Shown here piece after piece: positions 13,401-24,125 of a stretch of DNA of 64,000 nt. How positions within the stretch are numbered: position 1 is the first letter of the stretch; each line of letters begins with the position of its first letter. Origin of the DNA: Rusavskia elegans (lineage: Eukaryota > Ascomycota > Lecanoromycetes > Teloschistales > Teloschistaceae). A model generated the notes under the pieces. The model worked only from the letters and a program-made list of their open reading frames with translations. It did no database searches and was not told the DNA's origin. The stretch lies in contig SAUG01000016.1 in assembly GCA_011316305.1 (NCBI GenBank), positions 1 to 64,000 on the forward strand, written 5' to 3'. The position numbers were made by a program, and so were the translations under genes.

Positions 13401-14345
13401 GTCTAAAAATAATTAAAAGCGGTACTAAAGTCTTGAAAGAATATTAAAATAAAAAGACTTTCAAGAATAATAATATCTATAGCTAAAGATTTAATAATAA
13501 ATTTATAAATTTTTACTTTATATTTCTCTAATTTTTTTTTAAGAACTATTATAATAGAATTCATTTAACTCGTCGTCGAATCCTATAAATTTACCGGTAC
13601 TATAGACTTTATATTAAATGAAAAATTTATATAATTTCTTTTTAATATCTAATATAATATCTTTAATAAAGTTTTTAGCGATAGTATTATAGATTATTTT
13701 AATTATTATATTGTCGCGTTTTATATATTTTTCTTTATAGTTAGAAAAAGCCGGGTATAAAAAATTTGTAGTAGCGATTCGAAAGTTATTAAAGATAAAG
13801 TAGACTATTATATTTTCTTTCTAGTTTTTATAATTCGAATAGATTTCCAGCTTTAGAACTATATTAATAGGATAGCTAAAGTCCTTTGAATTAGTATTAA
13901 TTATCAGTAAAATAATAGAAGTAGATATATCGCTAAATTCAGTACTATATTATAAAATACCGCGAGAAATAGTATTATAGAAAAAAGAATCTATAAGAAA
14001 ATTTAAAAATAAATAACTAGAAAATATAATATTTTTAAAGTCGAATAGATTATTCGAGATTAAAAAAATAGATAGAAAAGTAACAAATATAATTTATTCT
14101 AGATCGTCTTTTATTATAATAGATAGTAAAATCGATGGTTAATAATCGGATTCCGAACGAAGGTTACTTTAAATAGTAGAATGGATTTATAATTAAATAT
14201 ATAGTAGACTATAGTTTTCGACCAAAAATCAGATATTATAGATAGTTTAACTTACTTAAAAAAACTATTAGAAAGATTTTAAAACAATATTATTTTATAC
14301 TTTTAAAGTAATAAAGATTAGTATAAAGTTTTAATAATAATATAT
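10475..14345 (-). mobile_element. Copia copy B, main coding segment, RIP-destroyed
   Basis: It is homologous to copy A from about 2,300 to 6,320. The RT box at about 10,550-10,580 now reads VYINNILLY, the zinc-knuckle region is near 13,180, and the Lys/Ser-rich gag tail is at about 12,990-13,140. It is more AT-rich than A, with losses beyond CA/TG sites, consistent with greater age or repeated RIP. Segments at 14,758-14,966, 15,441-15,870, 16,791-16,904 and 18,906-19,180 continue the same copy between insertions. Confidence 0.8.
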
Positions 14346-14757
14346 ATACGATTTAATTATTCGGATTTTCGATAATCTTTTACGAATTAGTACTAGAAGT
14401 ACTATTTATTTTGATTACGTAATTATTTAGAATTAAATATTTTCCGGGAATTTAATTTAAAACTTTTAAAAAAGCTAGATCTAAACTAAAATCTAGAAGG
14501 AAATCGTAATCTATTTAACTTTAATTAATTTAATTTACTTCGATCGAACTAGCTATTTTAAGCTAAGATAATCTACTATATAAATCTTTTATATAAAAAC
14601 ACTATAAAATCGATTTTATTAATAGAAAAAATTTAAGTATTAGAATTAGCTTTCGAAGGATTCGAACCTCCGACCTGCTAGATTAATTCCGCTAATTCCG
14701 GAATAGAACACGGATCCGTTAGGTCTCCAGGTCACGCAGCGTTACTACTACGCCACC
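14346..14757 (-). mobile_element. tRNA-derived SINE copy, inserted in Copia B
   Basis: On the minus strand the head reads GGCCTGGTGGCGTAGTAGTA (A-box region) and GGTTCGAATCC (B box). A body and an AT-simple tail follow. It splits Copia B; copy A shows the uninterrupted site near 6,310 (CCTTAATAATAATAATAA), with AT-rich near-duplicates of it on both sides here. Confidence 0.8.
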
Positions 14758-14966
14758 AGGCCTTAAATAATAATAATATTAATAATATAGAAGTGGATAT
14801 GGAATTTAGAATAGATTAAATAAAGTTTCGAAAGTTAAAACGACGTAATAGTAGTTTTTAATAATAAGTAGAAAATTTTAGGTTTTTATACTATTTAGAT
14901 TTAAACGATATAACCAGTAAATCTGAAACTAGACTCGATATTTCTAGTTCTAGAAGCGAGCGGTAG

Positions 14967-15432
14967 TAGACTGGCCACTTCGGTACGGGTTTCCGTCGGT
15001 ATTTATAACCCGACCCGATTTTTTAGCGGGTCGAACCGGTTCGACTCGCTAAACGGTCGGTTTCGGGTTAAATCTAAAAATTTGATAGAAATCTGTTAAA
15101 TAGTTATTAATAGTATTATATTGAAATTATTAATTTATTATTAAATCAATTCAAAGGTAATAAATTTAGATATTATATTTAGTTTAACTAGAACTCTTCT
15201 AGCTAGCGTAGTTGTCTTATTGTAATTATATGAAATTATTTATATAACTTCTATACTAGAGTTATACTAGAACTATACGAATTATATAGATTAAATAGAT
15301 TATTCAGATCGAAACGGGTTATAAACTAGAAACTGAAAACCTATCGATTCGATATCTAGAAAAATCGGAACCGACTCGGATCGGGTCGGTTTTTTTAACC
15401 CGGGTTCGAAATCCGATCCGACGGCCAGTCTA
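14967..15432. mobile_element. hAT-type MITE, 466 bp, 8-bp TSD with empty site in Copia A
   Basis: Terminal TAGACTGGCC / GGCCAGTCTA inverted repeats enclose GC-rich subterminal GGGTCGG-type repeats and an AT-rich core. It is flanked by AGCGGTAG (14,959-14,966) and AACGATAG (15,433-15,440). The empty site in Copia A, 6,500-6,507, reads AACGGTAG, so the two flanks differ from it only by G/A transitions. An 8-bp TSD is the hAT hallmark. Confidence 0.85.
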
Positions 15433-15870
15433 AACGATAGTTAATTTAAAAATAGCAGATATTCGCTTAGATCGTTAAAAGTTTAGAGATAAATATAATA
15501 GCTAGAAATAGAATCTACTAATTTTTATTTAAAAAAGATTTCAATTTATATTAAATTAGCTAGACAATCGCTTCCAATATTTATTTATAGTAGCTATTAG
15601 AAACTCGGTTATCGAAACTACTATAGAATTTTTACTCATAACTAGCGCTAGCTAGACGGCAGAATATAAAACTAATAATTATAAGAAAATCTATTTCGAA
15701 AACCTAACTACTATAATTAATATAATTTTTCTATAGTAAAGTACTTCTATATAGTAATTAGCGACTTAATAGTTTTATCTAAAAGTAAAGAAATTAGTAG
15801 TTTAAATAGCTATAAAAGATTTATAGAATAAAACGAAAAAAAATCTATTTTAAATAGTAATATTTAGTTA

Positions 15871-16790
15871 ATTTGATTTTGGTTATAGTGTCCGGTAAAC
15901 CAGTAGTTCGGTAAACAAATCAAACGTTATTTTATCAATATCGAATATACGGTAACAGACCTTATATCCTAGTTTAATTAATATAAATAACGGTTTTTTA
16001 GAATTTTAATTTGAATTTACTTAGTAATATAACGTATTACTCTATTGATAACTTAATATAGAGTTTTTATAGATGAATATATCTCGCAGTTATCGCTTTT
16101 TCTTCTTTTTCTTTTACTAGTAATATAAACCTAAAACCTTTTACGTACGTTTATATTCCTATAAAGCTATACTCTTGCTAAATTAGACAGTAGTATATCT
16201 ATAGTAACTATACCCGTCCTCGTAAATACAAATTATTTCTTTATAGCTAGAATAATCTATATCGACTATAATAAAAACCTTTTTTTTACCGTTTTTAAAA
16301 CGCGCTATCCGACTTTCCTATCTCTTTTTAATCTAATCGACCGGGTAAAGCTTCTAGCTATAATAGCTAGCGTACCGCGTAGTAACCTTTTTAAAGCTAC
16401 GTAGGCTAGAAAGTTTTGAATAATTTAGTAGAATATTTAGATACAGATTATATAATAGATATAGCCGAGGCGAAAACTATAGATATATATTTCGTAGTAT
16501 AGTAGATAACTATAGTCCAAATATTAGATATTAATAACTATTTATAATATCAAAAAAGGAATAGTAGAAGATTAGTAATCGAATAAAAAAGGAAATAGTT
16601 AAATAGAAGTAATCGACTGTACTATAAATTTTATCTAATAAACTATATATTTTTAATAATCAAAATTTCTTTATATATAAATATTATATAAGTTGCTGTA
16701 TATAACGTTTATAAAATAAATATAAATATATAAAAACTCAATATAATTCTAGATAGGAACTTTCTAAAAAGATAAATAATAGTATAACTA
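15871..16790 (+). repeat. Unclassified ~1-kb ORF-bearing repeat, copy 1
   Basis: It starts with the TTTAGTTAATTTG / GGTAAACCAGTAGTTCGG end and runs to the CTCAATATAATTCTAGATAGG end. It is inserted in Copia B near the site matching 6,890-6,945 of copy A. The internal frame is heavily RIP-mutated. Confidence 0.7.
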
Positions 16791-16904
16791 TAAATTTTGT
16801 CGTTCGCTGTATTAGATACTTTATACGGTCTAATAATATATATCGGATCTATCGGAAAAAAAGATAAATAGAAAAAAAAAATTCGATAAATATCTAAAGA
16901 TATT

Positions 16905-18905
16905 AAATCCTTTCTGGAAAGTTAATATTTGAAATTATATTGAAATTATATATATATATATATATATTTAATTTTTCAAATTTCATTTACGTTATATACG
17001 GTGACGATTATTATATTTTACGTATTAAGAAACTTTTATAAATAAAATAGATCGTTAGATAAAATTTAAAACGTAGTTATTTATTTCTATTTTAACTATT
17101 TTCTCCTTTATTCGCGATTACAAATTCTCTACTATATAAATATAACTTCGTTACTCGCAGTCTTCGATCTATTTTTCTCCGACGTGGTAAATACTATACT
17201 ACGAAGTAATTATCTTTAGTATTTACTTTAGCTATATTTATTTTATAATCAACCCCCCTGGGGGGCTCCTGTCTGGGGTTATATTGAGTTTTCATACATA
17301 TATATATGTTTTATCAACGTTATATACGGTAACGATTGTTGTATTTTACGTATAAAGAAATTTTCACAGCTAAAGGTACACAGTTCGTCAGGCAAGATTT
17401 GCAGCGCAGTTAATTACTTCCATTTGACTATTTCCTTCTTCATTCGATTACGAATCCTCTACTATATAAGTATAACTCCGTCACTCGCAGTCCTCGGTCT
17501 ATCCTTCCTCGACGTTATATACAATTATCAGCTTCTAATATTTCCGCTATATCTACCTGCTATACTGCGAAGTAATTATAAATAGTCGTCGCCTCGTCTA
17601 TATTTATTATATAACCTGTACCTATACGCTCCGCTAAGCTATTAAAGTACTCTTTAGCCTGCGTAGCTTTAAGACGGTCGCTAGCTATAGGGTCGCTAGC
17701 CAGTACGCTAGCTACTACGGCTAGAAACTTTACCCGGTCGATTAGACTAAAGGGTAGTAGGGAGGTCGGATAGCGCGTTTTAAGGGCGGTAAGGAAGAGA
17801 TTTTTATCGAAATTAAAATAGGTTACTCTAGCTATAACGAGGTAGTCGACGTCTTCGAAGGTAGGTATAGTTATTACGGATATAGGTAAATATCTCCGCC
17901 CGCTTACTTATCCGACGAAGTATTAAGTATTTAGGAAGATACTATCGTCTGGTTTAGCTGCGGTATAGCTGTTACGGGAGTATATACGTACGTAAGGGGT
18001 TTTAGGCTTATATTACTAGTAAAAGAAGAAGAAGAAAAAGCGATAACTGCGAGGTATACTTATCTATAAAAATTTCTACGTTAAGTTATCGGTAGAAGGA
18101 TATATTATATTACTAAGTAAATTTAAATTAAAATTCTATAGAAAGAACCGTTATTTACGTTAACTAAACTAGGGTATAAGTTCTGCTACCGTATATTTAA
18201 TACTGGTATACTAACGCTTGATTTACTTACCGAACCACTGGTTCACCGGGTACCAAAACCAAAACAAATTAACTAAATATAATCTATATCTAAATATTCT
18301 ATTTAATTATTAAAGTACTTTTTTACTTTTATAGTTCTAAAAAGATCGCTAGTCGTAAAATAGTTACTAGCTAATATAATCGCTATTATAGCTAGAAACT
18401 TTATCCGGTCGACTAGATTAAAAGAAAAGAGAAAGATTAGATAATACGTTTTTAAGATAGTAAAAATTATATATTAAATAAAATTAAAATAGATTATTCT
18501 AGCTATAATAAAATGGATAAATTCTATATAAATAGATATAGTTTTTATAGATAAAAGTACTACTATCTAAATCAATTTATAGCTATAGCTATTATTAAAT
18601 TATATATTTACGTAATAGACTTTAATAAAACGTAGATTTATAACGGACTTATATTACTAGTAGAACAAAATAAAATAATAACTATAAAATATATCAATCT
18701 ATAAAATTTCATATATTAAATTATCGATAAAAGAATATAATATATTATTTAGTAAAACTAAATAAAAATTCTAATAAAATATTATTTATAATAGTTAAAC
18801 TAGAATATAAATTCTATTATTTTATATTAAATACTAATATATTAATATTTAATTTATTTATCCAACCATTAGTTTACCGGATATTAAAATAGAAATAGAT
18901 TAAAT
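16905..18905 (-). repeat. Unclassified ~1-kb repeat, copy 2, split by copy 3
   Basis: The parts are 16,905-17,248 and 18,277-18,905, interrupted by copy 3 (17,253-18,276). The word TATAATC is repeated at both junctions, giving a 7- to 8-bp target duplication. It is strongly RIP-degraded. Confidence 0.7.
17253..18276 (-). repeat. Unclassified ~1-kb repeat, copy 3, the least degraded, with a near-open reading frame
   Basis: On the minus strand, 17,994 down to 17,515 is one continuous frame of 160 codons with only three internal stops (two TAA, one TAG). These fit CAA/CAG codons changed by RIP. Motifs include FLTALKTRYPTSLLPF, LIDRVKFLAVVASVLAS and AKEYFNSLAERIGTGY. Copy 7 (24,561-24,896, +) encodes the same sequence with substitutions. 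I do not recognise the protein; upstream in-frame stops hide the true start. One end has a CCCCCC-T-GGGGGG hairpin near 17,255; the other is TTTAGTTAATTTG. There is no TIR. Confidence 0.75.
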
Positions 18906-19180
18906 AAATAAAAATTATAATTATAAATATTAATAATCGCGAATGATAATAATATATATAATAAACTAAATCGGTTAAAATTTTCGGATTTATAATCTAT
19001 TAAAATTATATATATAGAATATTCAACTTGATTTACTAAAGTAGATTTTCGTTGGAAATAGTAGAGTTTTGACGTCTAGAACTACCAGACTCGATCGGTA
19101 CTAGCGTCTTTTACGCTTTGATGAAATTGTTATACGTATTACGTACTTTTAATAATTAGTTACAGTATTATTAGTAGAAA
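18906..19180 (-). mobile_element. Copia copy B, 5' end with LTR-like remnant
   Basis: It matches copy A at about 7,075-7,310 (for example TTATATATATAGAATATT) but lacks about 20 bases of A near 7,197. It breaks off near 19,180. Confidence 0.6.
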
Positions 19181-19321
19181 TTCTATATATATTAGTCTAT
19201 AGCCTAAATCATTTTAGAAGATACGTACGTTATATATAATAGAAAAACTTAAATAAATCCGTAATAGATATAGATTTTAGTTAAAGAAAAAGAAAAATAA
19301 AGCGATTATAGAATATATATA
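19181..19321. other. AT-rich spacer
   Basis: I see no gene or recognised repeat between the end of Copia B and the MITE target duplication. Confidence 0.4.
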
Positions 19322-19329
19322 TATATACG

Positions 19330-19638
19330 CAGACTGGCTACTTCGGATCGAATTTTCGTCGAATTCTATAATCCGATTCGTCTCGCCAAACCTTCTATAT
19401 ATAGTAAAATATTATATTAAATTTATTATTTATTTGTATTTAAAGATAATATAGTTAGATAATATATTTCGTTTTATTAAAACTCTTCTAGCTAGCGTAG
19501 TTAATTAAATAGTACTTTTTAATATAAGTAGATATAATTTTTGTATTAGAGTTAAATTTTATACTAGAGTTTAACGTTTTAGCGGGTCGGATCGGATTGG
19601 CTAACCCGAATTCGAAATCCGATCCGACGATCAAACTA
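19330..19638. mobile_element. hAT-type MITE, 309 bp, perfect 8-bp TSD
   Basis: It begins CAGACTGGC, which keeps the first C lost in most copies, and ends GATCAAACTA. TATATACG flanks it exactly at 19,322-19,329 and 19,639-19,646. The core is shorter than in the 466-bp form. Confidence 0.85.
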
Positions 19639-19646
19639 TATATACG

Positions 19647-20084
19647 ATAAATCTACGACGTTATATTATAAATAAACTATAGAAATTGTTAATACAAATA
19701 TATAACGAAATAGATTCAAATCGGTTTTAAATAGTTTTTTAGAATAAAAATAAATGGATTAAAATACCAGTATTTATATCGTATATCGAACGCTAGTATA
19801 CTAATATTAAAATATTTACGAAATCGACGATTAATCAAATACCAAAAAATATATAAAATAACAAAGTTAAAGAATCTATTATTATAAATTTAAAAATATT
19901 ATATTTATATATTTCAATTTAAATATATATCGATATTAATTCAAAACAAATTACTATACTACGAAATAGTTACTAGTTTTTTCGGATATCAAATACGCTA
20001 GTAGAAAAAAAATTAAATGGAATTATAATTTTATATAAATAAGATTTTACATTTAATAAAACAGTTCTATTCTTTAAAATATAT
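19647..20084. other. AT-rich RIP-degraded DNA, no feature recognised
   Basis: Stops occur in all frames. I see no recognisable repeat family or gene. Confidence 0.4.
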
Positions 20085-20657
20085 ACGGTTTAATTCTTCG
20101 AATTTTCAATTTTCGTTTTCTACGATCTAATATTAAAGATATTGACCGATTTGATTAAATAGTTATTTAAAATTTAAAATATTCTACCGAAATTTATTTA
20201 AAATTTTCGTAGAAATTAAATTTAGACTAAATTCTAATATATACGATTTGATCATTCGGATTTTTTGATTTCTGTCTTTAATACTAGAGGTACTAATCGA
20301 TTAAATTACGTAACTATCTTTGAAAATTTAAATATCTACCGAAAATTTAATTTTAAAATTCCCGAAAAAATTAGATTTGGACTAAACTTTATATAGAGAA
20401 ACTTTGATCTATTAGATCTTTATATATAATTGTAATATAACTGACTTATACGGTTACGAAACGATCTATAATAAAAACATTCTATATTAAAATTCTATAT
20501 AAAAATCGACTTTTAATCGATGAAAAAAACTTAAATATTAGTTAGCTTTCGAAGGATTCGAATCTCCGACCCGTCGGATTTAATCCCGTTAATTCCGAAA
20601 AGCGTTGGTTCCGTTAGACTACTAAGTCACGCAGTCTTACTACTACGCCATCCATTT
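20085..20657 (-). mobile_element. SINE copy with a second truncated SINE tail
   Basis: 20,235-20,657 is a full-type copy: on the minus strand GGATGGCGTAGTAGTAAGAC (A-box region), GATTCGAATCC (B box) and the body. 20,085-20,235 repeats the tail portion of the same body, so a second, 5'-truncated copy abuts it. Confidence 0.7.
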
Positions 20658-20759
20658 TTTTTTAAAATTTAAATTTCATTCGATTGATATAATTTAATCG
20701 ATATAATCTATACTATTATATAAAAGATCTTCTATTTTTTTTATTTAATTTTTTTTCAT

Positions 20760-21665
20760 TTAAGTATCCGAGAAACTAGTAGCACGGTAAATATAATAAA
20801 TATTGGTATACTAGTACCGAATATATAGTAATATAATTTATATTCTTATTTTATTAATATAAATAATAGTTTTTTGGAATATAAATTAAAAATTTATATA
20901 GTAGAATAATAAATTTTTCCACCGATAATTAAATATAGATATTCTTAAAGATAAATATATCTCGCAGTTATCGTTTTTTTAAAGTAATATAAACTATATT
21001 TTCGTAAATACTACGATTTATAAATATCTTTTATATATATATATTTTTCTATAATAGATATAGTAATCAATTTAATTAGATAGTAGTATCTATATCTATA
21101 ATCGCTATTTTTTTCTAGATAGATATCGAATACTTTATTATAGCTAGAGTTATCTACTTCGATTTTAATAATAATAATCTATTTTTTACTTTTAAAATAT
21201 ACTATCTAATTTTTTTATCTTTCTTTACTTTAATTAATCTAGTAAAGCTTCTAGCTATAGTAATTGACGTACTAGCTAGTAGCTATTTTATAGCTAGTAA
21301 CCTTTTTAAATCTATATAGATTAAAAAGTACTTTAATAGTAAAATAGATTTTTTAGATCTAATTTATATAATAAATGTCGCCGAAGTAATAATTATAGAT
21401 AATTACTTCGCAGTAGTATGGATAGATATAGAAGATATATTAGATATTTATAATTATTTATAACGTCGAGGAAAAAATAGTAAAGGATTTGTAATCGCGA
21501 ATAAAAAAGGAAATAGTCAAAATAGAAGTAATTAACTGCGTAGTAAACCTTGCCCGACGAACTACTTTAGTTATAAAAATTTCTTTATACGTAAAATAAA
21601 ATAATTATTACCGTATATAACGCTGATACAATATATATATCCAATATAATTCTAGATAGATATCT
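20760..21665 (+). repeat. Unclassified ~1-kb repeat, copy 4
   Basis: It runs from a degraded GGTAAACCAGTGGTT end to AATATAATTCTAGATAG. The internal words TCTCGCAGTTATCG and GCTTCTAGCTATAG match the other copies. RIP-degraded. Confidence 0.65.
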
Positions 21666-21714
21666 TCTAAAAAAGATAAAAATTCTATATAAATAGACTA
21701 TATCGAAAACTTTT

Positions 21715-21853
21715 GAAAGTTTATTAGCTTTTCAAGAATTCGAACCTTCGATTTATTATTTTCGAATTTAATATTGAATTTCTAAAAGCGCTGGATTCGT
21801 TAGTAATAGGTCTACTAGATAACGTAGTTTTTGCCACTACGCGATCCAGGTCT
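21715..21853 (-). mobile_element. SINE fragment (tRNA-related head only)
   Basis: On the minus strand it begins with the A-box region TAGTGGCAAAAACTACG and keeps GGTTCGAATTC as a degraded B box. The body is missing. Confidence 0.55.
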
Positions 21854-22334
21854 TCTATTATTTATTAAAATTTTTTCTTATATAAATACTATATAATTTT
21901 TTTTATAGAAATTTAATTTTAAAATTTTGTCTAGTTCGAAATAACGAGATTATTTAATAGTAAAATCTTTTTCGAAGAAATAATAACGTATAATAATACG
22001 CGCGAATTGTAAAATCAAAAGTTTGTAAAAAGACTACGTAGTAGATAGATACGAGATTAATATCTATACGATAAAAGAACTAATTAATAGAAAAAAAAAT
22101 AATTTTCGTACTATTAAAAATTATTTAAATTTAGTAGATATAAAAATATCGGCTAATAATACCGGCTGAATAATACGCTAACTAAATCTCGTTAGCCGCG
22201 GTTTATTAATACTACGGGAATTCGAAATTCTATTGAATTTAATATTTAGCTTTATTCGTTAATTTATAGAGATAATTTCTATCTATATATAAATATTAGA
22301 CAATTATCATTGTTTTGAATAGATTTATTAATTT
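21854..22334. other. AT-rich RIP-degraded DNA, no feature recognised
   Basis: It includes a small inverted motif near 22,180-22,205 (CTAAC...GTTAG) but no gene or known repeat. Confidence 0.4.
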
Positions 22335-23047
22335 AGTTAATATATTCTCATTATAGTACCCGGTAAACTAGTGGTTCGTAAAGTAAATAAAGCGTTAGTA
22401 TTTTAATATCGAATATACGATAGTAGAATTTATATTCTAGTTTAATTAACGTAAAAAACAGTTATTTTACTTAGTAATATAACGTATTTTTCTATCGATA
22501 AATATACTTCGTATTTATTACTTTTACTTTTTTATTCTTTAATTAGTAATATAAAATTTTTTGTAAATACTATAATTTACTAAATCTTTTTATATATATT
22601 AATACTCCCGTTATAGCTATAGTTATAGAATAAATAAAACGATAGTATATTTTTAATAAATATATCTATTTACGCGGACGTCGACTATTATATTATAGCT
22701 AGAATAATCTATATCGACTACGATAAAAAATTTTTCCTTACCGTCTTTAAAACGCGCTATCCGATTTCTTTATATCTTTTTATTTTAATCGATCGGGTAA
22801 AACTTCTAGCTATAGAAGCTAGCGTACTAGTTTATAACTCTTTTATAGCAAGTAACTACTTTAAAATTATATAGATTAAAGAATATTTTAATAGTTTGGC
22901 GGAATATATACATATAAATAATATAATAAATAAAGTCAAAGCGATAACTATAGCAAAAACATTAGATTTTTATAATAATTTATAATATCGAAAAAAAAAA
23001 ATATAATATTTCAATAAATTAAAAAATATATATTCGAAAATAGAATA

Positions 23048-23979
23048 TCAAAGTTTTCGAAAAGTGGCTTTGGAGGCCCTATAATTTTGGTAGGGGCCCT
23101 GCGAGCTCGAACGGCTCCCATTATTAAAAGCGTTTAAAACGTTCCGGGTTTTCTAGAATTTCTAAATAGCTAATAATATTAGCCGCTATCGAAAATAAAA
23201 GTTTTTATAAAGTTATACTAGCAGTATCTACTCGCTAACGATATATAGAACGAATAATTAATATTAACTAAATTAGGATTTAAAAAAATCTGTAAAACCG
23301 AGGATTTTTATATATATAAGGTCTAGCGCTATTACTAGCGTATATATCTTATAGTCTATATAGTAACGGAGCTAATACTTTTTGAATCTTTTATTAAATT
23401 ATATATATATACTATAAATATAGCTAGATTGGTCGTCGGATCGAGTCAGACGAAAACGTAATCCGACCCGACCCGCTAAAACGAGATCTTGGCGCCAAGC
23501 CCTGGTATAAAAGAATAACTCTAGTATAAAAATTATATCAGTTTATTTAAAAAAATTCTAACTAATTAACTACGCTAGCTAGAAGGGTCCGAATAAAAAA
23601 TAATATATTAGTTTAATATATTATCTATAATATATATTTAATATATCAATATATATAATATATCAAGATATATAAAATAATACTATATATAGAAGACTTG
23701 GCGGGTACTCGGATTCGACCGTTTAGCGGGTCGAACCGGTTCGACTCGCCAAGAAATCGAGTCGAGTTATAGGATTCGACGGGAATCCGACCCGAAATAG
23801 CTAATCTAAATATAGTTCTAAAGATTCTAGAAATTATTAGAAAAATCCGAGGCGTTCTAGACTTCTAGAATCTTCTACTAGAAACCCGAGGTTTCTTCGG
23901 ATTATATTAATAGTTCCAGGCGCTCTAGACGTCTAAAGCTAGCCTAAAATCTTCCGGAACCACTTTTCAAAAACTCTGA
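23048..23979 (+). mobile_element. TA-flanked TIR element (Tc1/mariner-like ends), 932 bp, with a nested MITE
   Basis: The ends are TCAAAGTTTTCGAAAAGTGG and, inverted, TCAGAGTTTTTGAAAAGTGG, flanked by TA on both sides. Subterminal parts are GC-rich (GGCCC, CTAGA words). The hAT MITE at 23,425-23,808 sits inside. No transposase frame is seen. Superfamily is inferred only from the TA flank. Confidence 0.7.
23425..23808. mobile_element. hAT-type MITE, 384 bp, 8-bp TSD
   Basis: TAGATTGGTCG...GCTAATCTA ends are flanked by AATATAGC (23,417-23,424) and AATATAGT (23,809-23,816), one C/T change. It is nested in the TIR element, which is nested in the ~1-kb repeat: three layers. Confidence 0.8.
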
Positions 23980-24125
23980 TAAAAGAAATAGTTAAATAGA
24001 TATAAATGACTACGCTATAAACTTTATTTGACGAACTATATATCTTTAACTATATATATTTCTTTATACGTAAGAAAAATAATTGTTACGATATATAACG
24101 TTGATAATATATATATTTATTTAAT

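Larger units (their letters stand above)
22335..24125 (+). repeat. Unclassified ~1-kb repeat, copy 5, split by a TIR element
   Basis: The parts are 22,335-23,047 and 23,980-24,125. The second part carries the usual 3' words (CGAACTATATATCTTTAACT, then ATATAACGTTGATA). The element at 23,048-23,979 interrupts it. Confidence 0.65.

Noticed and set aside
14640..14757. Functional tRNA gene (also 54,220-54,329 and 63,232-63,345)
   Set aside because: A and B boxes are present, but the region is too long for a normal tRNA, no cloverleaf closes cleanly, and the same body follows in each copy: it is the SINE head.
17253..18276. Helitron
   Set aside because: The TC start and CTAA end were suggestive, but nested copies show a 7-9-bp target duplication, which Helitrons do not make.
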